Assembly (NCBI GenBank): GCA_907165065.1
Contig: OU015523.1
Span: 125,241,023-125,305,022, forward strand
Source of the DNA: Caprimulgus europaeus
Taxonomy: Eukaryota; Chordata; Aves; Caprimulgiformes; Caprimulgidae
Length of the DNA stretch: 64,000 nt
Direction: 5' to 3'
In this document: positions 1 to 12,176 of the stretch, one piece after another
Layout: every line of letters starts with the position of its first letter
Numbering within the stretch: the first letter of the stretch is position 1
Position numbers and translations under genes: made by a program
The notes under the pieces: generated by a model
Database searches by the model: none
What the model was told of the DNA's origin: nothing
Seen by the model: the letters and a program-made list of their open reading frames with translations, nothing else

Positions 1-290
1 CACGGACATGGGTGTCCTGACACCCATCCCCTTGGGGGGGACAGGCCCCAGGAGACACCAGCAGTGGGGACCTGAGAAGGTTTGAGTGATCTTCTCGCTG
101 CTCTCATGGCTGTTGTGCTGGCTAACGAAGCTGCCGGTGATGAATAAGTGATGGAGCCCTGGGTGGGTCTCTATGGAGACACTGAACATCCCATAATCAC
201 AACCGAGGAGCCAGGGCTAATTAGAGGGGTCACCGCTGGGGAACCTGAGCTAATTAGGGGGACGAGTACAATGGCAGAGCCCCCACCAGC
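1..290. other. Unique sequence with paired CTAATTAG sites
   Basis: No gene is seen. Two GCTAATTAG homeodomain-type palindromes at 216-224 and 249-257 sit 33 bp apart in similar context (each followed by G-rich sequence), suggesting a small duplication or a paired binding site. Confidence 0.4.
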
Positions 291-725
291 TCCCTTCCCC
301 TTCCCCTTCCCCTTCCCCTTCCCCTTCCTCTTCCCCTTCCCCTTCCCCTTCCCCTTCCTCTTCCCCTTCCACTTCTTCCCTTCCCTTCCCTTCCCTTCCC
401 TTCCCTTCCCTTCCCTTCCCTTCCCTTCCCTTCCCTTCCCTTCCCTTCCCTTCCCTTCCCTTCCCTTCCCTTCCCTTCCCTTCCCTTCCCTTCCCTTCCC
501 TTCCCTTCCCTTCCCTTCCCTTCCCTTCCCTTCCCTTCCCTTCCCTTCCCTTCCCTTCCCTTCCCTTCCCCTTCCCCTTTCCCTTCCCTTCCCCTTCCCC
601 TTCCCTTTCCCTTCCCCTTCCCCTTCCCTTTCCCTTTCCCTTTCCCTTTCCCTTTCCCTTTCCCTTTCCCTTCCCCTTCCCCTTCCCCTTCCCCTTCCCC
701 TTCCCCTTCCCCTTCCCTCCCTCCC
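291..725. repeat. CCCTT/CCCCTT polypyrimidine microsatellite
   Basis: About 435 bp of almost uninterrupted C/T on the plus strand: CCCCTT units at both ends and CCCTT units in the middle. Long ORFs across it on both strands reflect stop-free units. Confidence 0.97.
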
Positions 726-1020
726 CAGGACAGTGCCCAGGGGCTGCCGGGGTTGCAGTGGGTGTTTGCCCCAGTTCCACCCCTCGGCCCCCAGCAGCTT
801 CCTCCCAGCCCGTGGCCACTTTCCCAGTTCATGGGCCAGTCCCCAGGCAAGAGCCAGCCCTGGTCATGGTGGCCACGAGCATCTCCAGCTTGGCTTGCCA
901 AGGGTTTGTGCACCCTGGGTGGCTCAGCCCCATTGTCACACCCAGGTTGTCCCCTGCGAGTGTCCTGCACACGTGGGGGCAGAGCACACAGCGGCTGTGA
1001 GCTCAGAGGGATGAGGGGCA

Positions 1021-2995
1021 GGTGACATCCGTGGGGACAGCATGTATCTGGGGGCAGAGATGCCATGCATGGGGACAGCATTCATCCATAGGGACAGCAT
1101 GTGTCCAGGGGGACAGATGCCACTCATGGGGACAGCATGTGTCCAGGGGGGAAGATGCCACTCATGGGGACAGCATGTGTCTAGGGGGACAGAAGCCACC
1201 CATGGGGACAGCATGTGTCCAGGGGGACTGATGCCACCCATGGGGACAGCATGTGTCCAGGGGGAACAGATGCCACCCATGGGGACAGCATGTGTCTAGG
1301 GGCAGAGATGCCATCCATGGGGACAGCATTCATCTATGGGGACAGCATGTGTCCAAGGGACAGATGGCATCCATAGGGACAGCAAGTGCCTGGAGGGACA
1401 GCATGTGTCCAGGAGGATAGATGACATCCATGGGGACAGCAACTGCCCAGAGGGACATTGTGTGTCCAGAGGGACAGCATGCATCTGAGGGGACAGCATG
1501 TGTCCAAGGGGACAGCATGTACCCAGAGGGACAGTGAGCATCCATGGAGACAGCGTGTGCCCAGAGGGACAGATGCCACCCATGGGGACAGCATGCATCC
1601 ATGGGGACAGCATGCATCTAGGGGGACAGATGCCACCCATGGGGACAGATGCCACCCATGGGGACACCATGCATCCATGGGGACACCATGCATCTAGGGG
1701 GACAGCATGCATCTAGGGGGACAGATGCCACCCATGGGGACAGCATGTGCCTAGGGGGACAGCATGCATTTAGGGGGACAGATGCCACCCATGGAGACAG
1801 CATGTGCCTAGGGGGACAGCATGCATCTAGGGGGACAAATGCCATCCATGGGGACAGCATGCATCCATGGGGACAGCATGCATCTAGAGGGACAGATGCC
1901 ACCCATGGGGACACCATGCATCCATGGGGACACCATGCATCTAGGGGGACAGCATGCATCTAGGGGGACAGATGCCACCCATGGGGACAGCATGTGCCTA
2001 GGGGGACAGCATGCATCTAGGGGGACAAATGCCATCCATGGGGACACCATGCATCCATGGGGACAGCATGCATCTAGGGGGACAGATGCCACCCATGGGG
2101 ACAGCATGCATCCATGGGGACAGCATGCATCTAGGGGGACAGCATGTGTCTGGAAGAACAACATGTGTCCAGAGGGACAGCCAGCACCTGAGGGGACAGC
2201 CAGCACCTGAGGGGACAGCATGTGTCCAAAGGGACAGCCAGCACCTGAGGAACGTGAGCCGTGGGGACAGCGTGTGTCTGGAAGGACACCACACACCTGG
2301 GGGACAGCAGGTGTCCCAAGGGACAGCACGTGTTCTCGAGGGACAGGAGCTGCCTGAGGGGACAGCACGTGTCTGGAGGGACAGCGTGTGTCTGCTCTGG
2401 GGACAGCACGTGCCTGGAGAGAGACAGCAACAGGAGGAGGGACTGGGGACAGCGTGTGCGCAGGGGACAGCGTGCTCGTGGGGGACAGTGTGCTCTTGGG
2501 GACAACCTGCTTTTGGGGGACAGCGTGCATTTAGGGACAATGTGCATTTGGGGGACAGTGTGTACTTGGGGGACAGTGTGTACTTGGGGACAGTCTGCAT
2601 TTGGGGGACAGTGTGCATTTGGGGGACAGTGTGTACTTGGGGACAGTCTGCATTTGGGGGACAGCACACACTTAGGGGACAATGTGCATTTGGGGACAAC
2701 CTGCTTTTGGGGGACAGTGTGCACTTGGGGACAATGTGCATTTGGGGGACAGTGCATGTGGGGGACAGTGTGCACTGGGGGGACAGTGTGCATTTGGGGA
2801 CAATCTGCATTTGGGGACAGTGTGCATTTGAGGGACAGTGCATTTGGGGGACAACATACAGTTAGGGGACAGCACACATTCAGGGGACAGTGTGTTCTTG
2901 GGGGACAGTGTGCATTTGGGGGGATGGCACGCCCTGAGGGGACAGCACACCCTGAGGGGACAGTGTGCATTCAGGGGACAGCAAACCCTTGGGGA
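1021..2995. repeat. GGGGACAGCATG minisatellite, about 20-bp units
   Basis: Roughly 100 units built on GGGGACAGCATG. At 1021-2440 they alternate with ATCTAGGGGGACAGATGCC and ATGGGGACAG types in higher-order blocks (for example 1640-1820 recurs at about 1880-2060). At 2440-2995 the units change to GGGGACAGTGTGCATTTG. Successive ORFs in all frames are artefacts. Confidence 0.96.
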
Positions 2996-2999
2996 CTCA

Positions 3000-3705
3000 G
3001 CACATCCCTTTGTCACCACACACTGTGGTGACACTTGTGCCACCCCTGTCACCTCACAATCCCTTGCTGCGTGTCCCTCCCCCACAGGCTGGGCCTGGGG
3101 ACAGCCAGGCTTAACCAGAGCCCCACCTACCCCCAACCCCTCCCTGCCTCAGTTTCCCCAGAGAAAACCACCCTGAACCCCCTGAGTGTCACCTCACAGA
3201 GGGGGTGTGACACCGGGGTGACGCAGCGTGACAGCCACCTCATTTATCCCCTTAATTCCCTTTTTTCTTCATATTTCCCCCCATTTTATGGCTATAAATC
3301 CAATTTTTGCTCCATTTGACAGCAGAAATCGGCACCAGGGGGGTGGTGACTCCCAGAGTTATTTACACAAATGACTGTGCCACGGTGACATTGCCAGGTG
3401 GCCAAGTGACAATAAGGGAGACCCCAGATTGACCCAGCCAGATGGAGAATTATCAATTTATTGCCGGAATCAATAAAAAAAAAGAGAGTTGATATCACCT
3501 AGCAACGGGTGGCACCGCCCTGGGGTGGCACTGTGCCAGCTAGGGGACACGGGGACAAATGCCACCTGCACCTGGTTGTCACCTCTGCTCGTGTGTCCCT
3601 GTGTTGTGTCCAGGTGACACTGGATTGAGGTGACACAGTGATGGGGGGAGGGAGTTTCCATCAGATGTGGAGATGTGGGGGGAAATTTGGGGTGCAGGGA
3701 ATCAA
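3000..3705. other. Unique region, no gene recognised
   Basis: Non-repetitive sequence with a T-rich patch (3250-3315) and AATAAA followed by an A run at 3470-3483. No exon-like coding pattern or known transposon was recognised. Confidence 0.4.
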
Positions 3706-4275
3706 GTTCTTGTCCCCAAATCCTAATCCTAATCCCATGGGATTAGGGAAAGGAGAATCCCAGGGTGCTGTGAGCCCTGACCCCAGGGTGCTGTGAGCCC
3801 TGAGATGAGGATGCTCCACTCCAGCACTGGGATGATCTAGGATTTAATCCAGATTAAACCCATCTGGCTTGCTCATTGTTCCCAAATCCTAATCCTAATC
3901 AAATGGGATTAGGAAAAGGAGAATCCCAGGGTGCTGTGAGTCCTGATTTGGGTGCTGTGAGCCCTGGCCCCAGGGTGCTGTGAGCCCTGATTTGGGGTGC
4001 TGTGAGCCCTGACCCCAGGGTGCTGTGAGCCCTGAGATGAGGATGCTCCACTCCAGCACTGGGATGAGCTGGGATTTAATCCAGATTAAACCCGTCTGGC
4101 TTGCTCATTGTTCCCAAATCCTAATCCTAATCCAATGGGATTAGGAAAAGGAGAATCCCAGGGTGCTGTGAGCCCTGACCCAAGGGTGCTGTGAGCCCTG
4201 AGATGAGGATACTCCACTCCAGCACTGGGATGAGCTGGGATTTAATCCGGATTAAACAAACCTGGCTTGGTCATT
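3706..4275. repeat. Three-copy tandem repeat, about 170-230 bp
   Basis: Copies start near 3714, 3887 and 4116 with CCCAAATCCTAATCCTAATC and run through GGGATTAGG, GGTGCTGTGAGCCCTGA (itself expanded inside the second copy) and GGATTTAATCCAGATTAAAC. Confidence 0.9.
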
Positions 4276-4599
4276 GTCCTCCAATTAATTTATTCATCAC
4301 TTTTATTTCCCAATTAATCCATCATCATTCTCCAGGGAGGAAACAGCAGCACCCAGGATCTACACTGCTCCAAAAGGGATCTGGATTAATAATCCCACTG
4401 GGAATGATCGGGATGGGAAGTGGGAGAGGGGTTAATCCCGGGATGAGGGATGGGATTTGGGATGAGCAGCATCCCCTGGACCACTCTGGGCATCCCGTGG
4501 GATCGATAATCCCCGGGGTACAATCCATCGGAATAACAAACGGCATTAGCGGGGTGCGGTGGGGGATGAGGGGGAGGCTGAGGGGAGGGGGGGGGGTTA

Positions 4600-4750
4600 T
4601 GTCCCGCAAAGGGTTAACGCGGGGTAGCGCGCGCGGGCTAAAAATACCGCGCTGACTTTTCCCGGCTCCGCTCTAATGAGTCATCGCCCCGCAGCCGGGG
4701 GCTCCTTACATAATCCCGTAATCCCGCCTGCGCCGGGAGGGGGAACGGCT
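4600..4750. promoter_or_regulatory. CpG-rich element with MEF2-like and AP-1 sites
   Basis: A CpG-rich patch contains CTAAAAATAC (4638-4647, one mismatch to the MEF2 consensus), a perfect ATGAGTCAT AP-1 site (4676-4684) and TTACATAA (4706-4713). It looks like a promoter or enhancer, but no transcript start or exon can be shown. Confidence 0.35.
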
Positions 4751-6068
4751 CCTTCTCCCCTTCCCCCCTTTTTCCCCTTCCCCCCTTTTTCCCCCTTTTC
4801 CCCCCTTTTCCCCCTTTTCCCCCCTTTTTCCCCCTTCCTCCCCTTTTTCCCCTTCCCCCTCCTTTTGTTCCTTTTTTCTCCCCCTTTTTCCTCCCCCTTT
4901 TTCCTCCCCCTTTCCCCCTTTTTCCCTCCTTTTTCTCCCCCTTTTCATTTTTCCCCCTTTTCCTCTCTTTTTTCCTTCTTTTCTCCCCTTTTCTCCCCTC
5001 TTCCCTCTTTCCCCCCTCTTTTTTCCTTCTTTTCCCCTTCCCCCCTTTTCCCCCTTTTTTCTCTTTTCTCCCCTTTCCCCCCTTTTTTCCCTTTTCCTCC
5101 CCTTTTTCCCCCTCCCTCTCCTTTTGTTCCTTTTTTCTCCCCCTTTCCCCCTTTTTGCCCCCTTTTTCCCTCCTTTTTCTCCCCCTTTTTAATTTTCCCC
5201 CTTTTCCTCTCCTTTTTTCCTTCTTTTTTCCCCTTTTCTCCCCTCTTCCCCCTTTTCCCCCTCTTTTTTCCTCCTTTTTCCCCTTCCCCCTTTTCCCCCT
5301 TTTTTCTCTTTTCTCCCCTTTTCCCCCTTTTTCCCCTTTTCTCCCTCTTTTTCTTCCTTTTCTCCCCTTTTCCCCCCTTTTCCCATCCTTTTTCCCTCTT
5401 TTCTCCCCTTCTATCCCTTTCCCCCTTTTCCCCCTCTTTTTTCCCTTCTTTTCCCCACTTTTCCACCTTTTTTCTCTTTTCCCCTTTTTTTTCCTTTTTT
5501 TTCCCCCTTTTCCCCACTTTTTCCCAGTTTTTTCTCACTTTTTCCCTTCCCCCTTTTCCCCCTTTTTTTCCTCTTTTGGCCATTTTTGTCCCTTTTCCCC
5601 CTCTTTTTTCTCTTCTTTTCCCCACTTTCCCCCCTTTTCCCATTCTTTCCCCTTTTTTGTCCCCTTTTCCCCTCTTTTTTCCCCTTTTTTGCCCCTTTTC
5701 CCCCTTTTCCCCCTTTTTCCCCTTTTAATCCCCTTTTAAATCCCCTTTTCTCCCCTTTCCCCCCCTTTTCCCCCTTCCTCCTTTTTCCCCCTTTTTCCCC
5801 TTTCCCCCCTTTTTTCCCTTTCCCCCCTCTTTATCCCACCTTTTCCCCCTTCACCCCTCTTTTTCTCTCCTTCCCCCCCTTTTTATCTCCCTTTTCCCCC
5901 CTTTTTCCTTCCCCCATTTTTATCCTTCTTTTTTCCTCCCTTTTTCCCCTTTTTCTTTCCCTTTTTTTCCCATTTCTCCCCCCTTTCTTAACCCCATTTC
6001 TCTCCCCCTTTTCCCCCCTTTTTTCCCCCTCTTCCCCCCCCTTTTCAATCCCATTTTCCCCCCATTTC
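4751..6068. repeat. 1.3-kb polypyrimidine tract
   Basis: Plus strand almost purely C and T with irregular CCCCCTTTTT units; purines are rare. It has triplex (H-DNA) potential. Long Phe/Pro and Lys/Gly ORFs here are artefacts. Confidence 0.97.
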
Positions 6069-6249
6069 CAGCTCCCAGATGCTCCCACACCCCCCCCCCC
6101 TGCCTCCGTTGCCCCTCTCCCCGCCGTTTCCCGGGATTTTCCCGCCGTTTCCCGGTGTTTTCCCGGCAAAGGGCCGGGATGAGGCTCCGCCGGCTCCTGG
6201 GGGGACGCGAAGGGGGGGCTGGGGGTGCAGGGGGGGCTCGGGGTGGCGG

Positions 6250-7094
6250 GAAACCCAGTAAACCCAGTGCTGCATCCCAGTAAACCCAGTGCTGCGTCCC
6301 AGTAAACCCAGTGCTGCGTCCCAGTAATTCCAGTGCTGCATCCCAGTAAACCCAGTGCTGCATCCCAGTAATCCCAGTGCTGCGTCCCAGCAAAACCAGA
6401 GCTGCATCCCAGTAATCCCAGTGCTGCGTCCCAGCAATCCCAGTGCTGCATCCCAGTAATTCCAGTGCTGCGTCCCAGCAAACCCAGTGCTGCGTCCCAG
6501 TAAACCCAGTGCTGCGTCCCAGCAAAACCAATAAGATCCCAGTAAACCCAGTGTCATGTCCCAGCAATCCCAGTGCTGCATCCCAGCAATCCCAGTGCTG
6601 CATCCCAGTAATCCCAGTGCTGCGTCCCAGCAAAACCAGAGCTGCATCCCAGTAATCCCAGTGCTGCGTCCCAGCAATCCCAGTGCTGCATCCCAGTAAT
6701 CCCAGTGCTGCGTCCCAGCAATCCCAGTGCTGCATCCCAGTAATTCCAGTGCTGCGTCCCAGCAAACCCAGTGCTGCGTCCCAGTAAACCCAGTGCTGCG
6801 TCCCAGTAAACCCAGTGCTGCGTCCCAGCAAAACCAATAAGATCCCAGTAAACCCAGTGTCATGTCCCAGCAATCCCAGTGCTGCATCCCAGTAAGCCCA
6901 GTGCTATGTCCCAGCAAAACCAGAGCTGCGTCCCAGTAAACCCAAAGCTGCATCCCAGTAAACCCAGTGCTGCGTCCCAGCAAAACCAGTAAGGTCCCAG
7001 TAAACCCAGTGCTGCGTCCCAGTAATTCCAGTGCTGCGTCCCAGCAAAACCAGAGCTGTGTCCCAGTAAACCCAGTGCCATGTCCCAGTAAGCC
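6250..7094. repeat. 22-bp minisatellite (CCCAGTAAACCCAGTGCTGCGT)-type
   Basis: About 38 units combining CCCAGTAA or CCCAGCAA with CCCAGTGCTGC. A block with AAAACCAATAAGATCCC recurs at 6525 and 6831, showing a higher-order period near 306 bp. Confidence 0.95.
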
Positions 7095-7154
7095 AAAGGT
7101 GGGTCACGGGGAAGGGGGGTGAGTGGGGGGGGCTCCAGCTCAGCCCCTGTGGGA

Positions 7155-7192
7155 CTGGGGGGGGGGGGGGGAGGGGGGGGGGGGGGGGATGG
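7155..7192. repeat. Poly(G) tract
   Basis: About 35 G residues broken by one A on the plus strand. Assembly and sequencing accuracy are likely to be poor here. Confidence 0.9.
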
Positions 7193-7194
7193 GG

Positions 7195-7732
7195 ACCCCC
7201 CATCAATGCTCATTAACTCCCGTCTCTAATTACAGCACTGAGTGACCCCACAAGTGACTCGGGAGCAGCTGTCACCATTGTCCCCATGGGAGGTGACACT
7301 GTGAGCAGCGCGGGATGGGAGGGGCGAGGGGACAGGAGGGGACACGCTGAGGGGACACGGGAGAGACTGGGACACGGGGAGCAGCAAACTGGGGAGTAGC
7401 AAAGGGTGACACGGTGTGTGGTGGCAGAGGGGACGGATGGTGACACGGGTGTGAGGTGACATCCCCGGGCAGGACAGGGACAACTCCCGTGTTTAATTTG
7501 GAGCCACCACCAGCTCCGGATCAATCCAGACCCGGAAGACACCGGGTGGCGACACGGCAAGTGGCAGGAGGGACAGGGACCGGTGTCACCCGGGCTGAGC
7601 CAGGTGCCACGTGCTCGTGTGACAAAGGTGTCCAGCCCGGCAATGACCCCGCGGGAGGGTCGGGCACCGTTTGCACGGCCGGGGCACGCCGGGGAGGGGC
7701 CGGAGCTTCCAGGGCTCCCGCAAAAACCCAGC
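7195..7732. other. Unique GC-rich region, no gene recognised
   Basis: Non-repetitive sequence between the poly(G) tract and the 38-bp array. No exon or known element was recognised. Confidence 0.4.
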
Positions 7733-8645
7733 GCACGACGGTCGTGCAAATCCCCAGCCCCGTTACACGACAGCCGTGCAACCTGCAGATCCCCATCCCT
7801 GTTGCACAACAGCCGTGCAAGATGCAAATCCTCATCCTCGTTACACAACAGTCGTGCAAATCCCCAGCCCCGTTACACGACAGTCGTGCAGATCCTCATC
7901 CCTGTTGCATGACAGCCATGTAATATGCAAATCCCCTTCCCTGTTGCACAACAGTCGTGCAAGCCTGTAAATCCCCATCCCTGTTGCACAACAGTCGTGC
8001 AAGCCTGTAAATCCCCAGCCCTGTTGCACAACAGTCGTGCAAGATGCAAATCCCCACTGCATGACAGCCATGTAACCTGCAAATCCCTGTTGCACAACAG
8101 TTGTGCAAGCCTGTAAATCCTCATCCCTGTTGCACAACAGTCGTGCAAACTGCAAATCCCTGTTGCATGACAGCCGTGCAACTTGCAAATCCCCATCCCT
8201 GTTGCACAACAGCTGTGCAAGCTTCTAAATCCCCATCCCTGTTGCACAACAGCCGTGTGAGCTGCAGATCTCCTTCCCTGTTGCACAACAGTTGTGCAAG
8301 CTGCAAATCCTCATCCCTGTTGCATGACAGCCATGTAACCTGCAAATCCCTGTTACACGACAGTTGTGCAAGATGCAGATCCTCATCCCTGTTGCATGGC
8401 AGCCACGTAACCTGCAAATCCCTGTTACACGACAGTTGTGCAACGTGCAAATCCTCATCCCTGTTGCACAACTGTCGTGCAAGCTGCAAATCCCCACCGC
8501 ATGACAGCCACGTAACCTGCAAATCCCTGTTGCACAACGGTGGTGCAAACCTGCAAATCCTCATCCCTGTTACACGACAGTTGTGCAACGTGCAGATCCT
8601 CATCCCTGTTGCACAAGAGCCGTGCGAGCTGCAGATCCCCGTCCC
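7733..8645. repeat. 38-bp minisatellite with inverted TTGCAC/GTGCAA arms
   Basis: About 25 units of 33-40 bp. Each contains TTGCACAACAGTCGTGCAA or a close variant (two 9-bp arms around one base) followed by a linker such as ATCCCCATCCCTG. Every unit can form a short hairpin and carries C/EBP-like TTGCACAA sites. Confidence 0.95.
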
Positions 8646-8741
8646 GGGTGAGGAAGGCGGGAGTGTCACCACCTTGGGGACATCCAGGGCAGGTCACCGC
8701 GCTGTGCCGCAGCTCGGGCAGCGATCCAGGAGGGGGGGACA

Positions 8742-8990
8742 AATCCCAGAGTCACTCCGAATCCCAGAGTCTCCCTGAATCCCAGAGTCTCCCTGAAACC
8801 CAGGGTCACTCTGAATCCCTGGGTCTCCTCGAATCCCAGAGTCACCCCGAATCCTGGGGTCTCCCCGAATCCCAGAGTCTTCCCGAATCCCAGAGTCTCC
8901 CTAGATCTCGGGATCACCCTGAATCCCAGAGTCACCCCGAATCCCAGAGTCACCCCAAATCCCGGGGTCACCCCGGATCCCGGGGGAATT
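8742..8990. repeat. 18-bp minisatellite GAATCCCAGAGTCTCCCT
   Basis: About 13 units with variation between AGAGTC and GGGGTC cores. Confidence 0.93.
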
Positions 8991-9254
8991 GGCCTGGGAT
9001 AAGCCAGCGGAGCAGCCCCGCGGGCCGGTGAGGTGGAGCCGGGATCCAGGTCTGGATAACCAGGAAAAAAAGGGAAAACCCGGAGCCGGGAGCGGGGGGC
9101 TCAGCTGTGCCCCGGATTTTCCCACCACCCTTCGCTGTTTTTTTCCCCATTTCCCAGAGTTTTTCTCCTTTCCCAAACCCCTTCCCCATCCCATTCCTCA
9201 TCCCTGCCCAGCACTCACCGGGGCTCAGCCCCACACTGGGGTCTGGGGTCTGCT

Positions 9255-10210
9255 CAACCCACTGCCAGCAGGAAAATCCTATGGGATTAGAGCAGGATCC
9301 CAGCATCCCACCTCTGCCAGGGCCCCTCAATGTACTGCCAAGAGGAAAATCCCACGGGATTAGAGCAGGATCCCAGCATCCCACCTCTGCCAGGGCCCCT
9401 CCATGGGTTTAAAGCAGGATCCCAATATCCCACTTTGGCCAGGTTCCCTCCATCTGCTGCCAGCAGGAAAATCCCATGGGATTAGAAAAATCCCATGGGA
9501 TTAGAGCAGAATCCCAATATCCCACCTCTGCCAGGTCCCCTCAACCCACTGCCAGCAGGAAAATCCCATGGGATTAGAGCAGGATGGATCCCAGTGTCCC
9601 ACCTCTGCCAGGGCCTCTCAACCCAGTGCCAGCAGGAAAATCCCATGGGATTAGAGCAGAATCCCAATATCCCACCTCTGCCAGGGCCCCTCCAAGGGTT
9701 TAAAGAAGGATCCCAATATGCCACTTTGGACAGGTCCCCTCCATCTGCTGCCAGCAGGAAATCCCATGGGATTAGAGCAGGATCCCAATATCCCACCTCT
9801 GCCAGGTCCCCTCAACCCACTGCCAGCAGGAAATCCCATGGGATTAGAGCAGGATCCCAATATCCCACCTCTGCCAGGTCCCCTCCATGGGTTTAAAGCA
9901 GGATCCCAATATCCCACCTCTGCCAGGTCCCCTCAACCCAGTGCCATCAGGAAAATCCCACGGGATTAGATCAGGATCCCAATATCCCACCCCTGCTGGG
10001 TCCCCTCAATGCACTGCCAGCAGGAAAATCCCATGGGATTAGAGAAGGATCCCAGTGTCCCACCTCTGCCAGGGCCCCTCAACCCACTGCCAAGAGGAAA
10101 ATCCCATGGGATTAGAAAAATCCCACGGGATTAGAATAGGATCCCAGCATCCCACCTCTGCTGGGTCCCCTGCACCTCTAATCCCACGGGATTAGAGCAG
10201 GATTCCCAGT
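9255..10210. repeat. Minisatellite of about 65-75 bp
   Basis: About 14 units. Each holds CTGCCAGCAGGAAAATCCCA, TGGGATTAGAGCAGGATCCC and a CACCTCTGCCAGG segment. Units vary by loss or gain of the TCAACCCACTGCC part. Confidence 0.94.
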
Positions 10211-10424
10211 GTCCCACCCGTGCCCGATCCCCCCCTGGCACCCGCAGCCCCTGGGAGCAGGGACCCGTTTTTGCCGGATTTCTCCCCAAATCCCCCGTGT
10301 AGAACCAGGGCACAGGCAGGGGGTGGCTGAGAGACGCTGGTGCCTGTGGGGACAAGGGGACAGCAGTGGGGACACAGGCACCTGGGCTGGCACCGGCACC
10401 GCAGCACCCCGAGGGACGGCAACG

Positions 10425-12176
10425 CACGCGCGAGCCACGCACACGTGATGCACATGTGATGCACATGGAATGCACATGGAATGCACATGGAATGCATGAG
10501 CCTTGCACAAGCCATGCACACGCGATGCACACGCGATGCACACGTGATGCGCACACACAATGCACACGTGATGCACAAGCCATGCACGCATGATGCACAC
10601 ACAATGCACGCGTGATGCACACACAATGCACACATGATGCACACACGATGCACGCATGATGCACACACGATGCACGCGTGATGCACACACAATGCACACA
10701 TGGTGCACACACGATGCACACATGGTGCACAAGCCATGCACATGCGGTGCACACGTGATGCACAAGCCATGCACACACGATGCACACATGATGCACACGC
10801 GTTGCACACGCAATGCACGCGCGATGCACAAGCCATGCACATACAATGCACACGTGATGCACACATGATGCACAAGCAATGCATGAGCCATGGAGGAGCT
10901 GTGCAAGAGCCACGCACACGCAATGCACGAGCCACGCACATGCAATGCACGTGATGCACACACTACGCACACACGATGCACACACGATGCACACACGATG
11001 CATGAGCCATGCACATATAATGCACACACGATGCACAAGCAAAGCATGAGCAATGAAGGAGCCATGCGTGAGCCATGCACACGTGATGCACACACAATGT
11101 ATGAGCAATGCACACGCAATGCACACGTGATGCATACACAATGTATGAGCAATGCACATGCAATGCACACGTGATGCACACATGATGCACGAGCCATGCA
11201 CGAGACATGCACACACTATACACAAGCAATGCACGTGCCATGTAGGAGCTATGCACACGCAATGCACAAGCCATGCACATGCAATACACGTGATTCACAA
11301 GCCATGGATGAGCCATGCACACACAATGCACACATGATACACACATGATGCATAAACAATGCATGAGCCATGGAAGAGCCATGCATGAGCCATGCACAGG
11401 TGATGATGCACACGTAACGCACACACGATGCACACGCAATGCACACGCAATGCACATGTGATGATGCACGAGATGCACACACAATGCACATGTGATTATG
11501 CACATGCGATGCACACACAATGCACATGTGATGATGCTCACACGATGATGCACACGTGGTGTGCATCACAATGATGCACACGCAATGTACACAAGATGCA
11601 CATGCAATGATGCACACGCGATGCACACGCGATGCACACGCGATGCACACGCGATGATGCACACACGATGCACACGCGATGATGCACACGCGATGCACAC
11701 ACGATGATGCACACGCGATGATGCACACGCGATGATGCACACGCGATGATGCACACGCGATGCACATGCAATGATGCACACACGATGCACACACGATGAT
11801 GCACACGCGATGATGCACACGCGATGCACACACGATGATGCACACGTGATGATGCACACGCGATGCACACACGATGATGCACACGCGATGATGCACACGC
11901 AATGATGCACACGCAATGATGCACACGCAATGCACACGCGATGATGCACACGCGATGCACACGCGATGATGCACACACGATGCACATGTGATGATGCACA
12001 CGTGATGATGCACACGCGATGCACACGCGATGATGCACACACGATGCACATGTGATGATGCACACGTGATGATGCACACGCGATGCACACACGATGCACA
12101 CGCAATGCACACGCGATGATGCACACACGATGCACACGTGATGATGCACACGCGATGCACACGCGATGCACACTCA
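10425..12176. repeat. TGCACACG(C/T)GATG minisatellite, 1.75 kb
   Basis: Short units alternate TGCACACGCG, TGCACACACGA, TGCACACGTGA and ATGATG. Many 8-10 bp runs alternate purine and pyrimidine (Z-DNA-prone), and CACGTG E-boxes recur. The ORFs across it are artefacts. Confidence 0.95.

Noticed and set aside
7733..8645. CRISPR-like array (38-bp spaced repeats)
   Set aside because: No unique spacers; the whole unit is repeated with drift. Vertebrate minisatellite.
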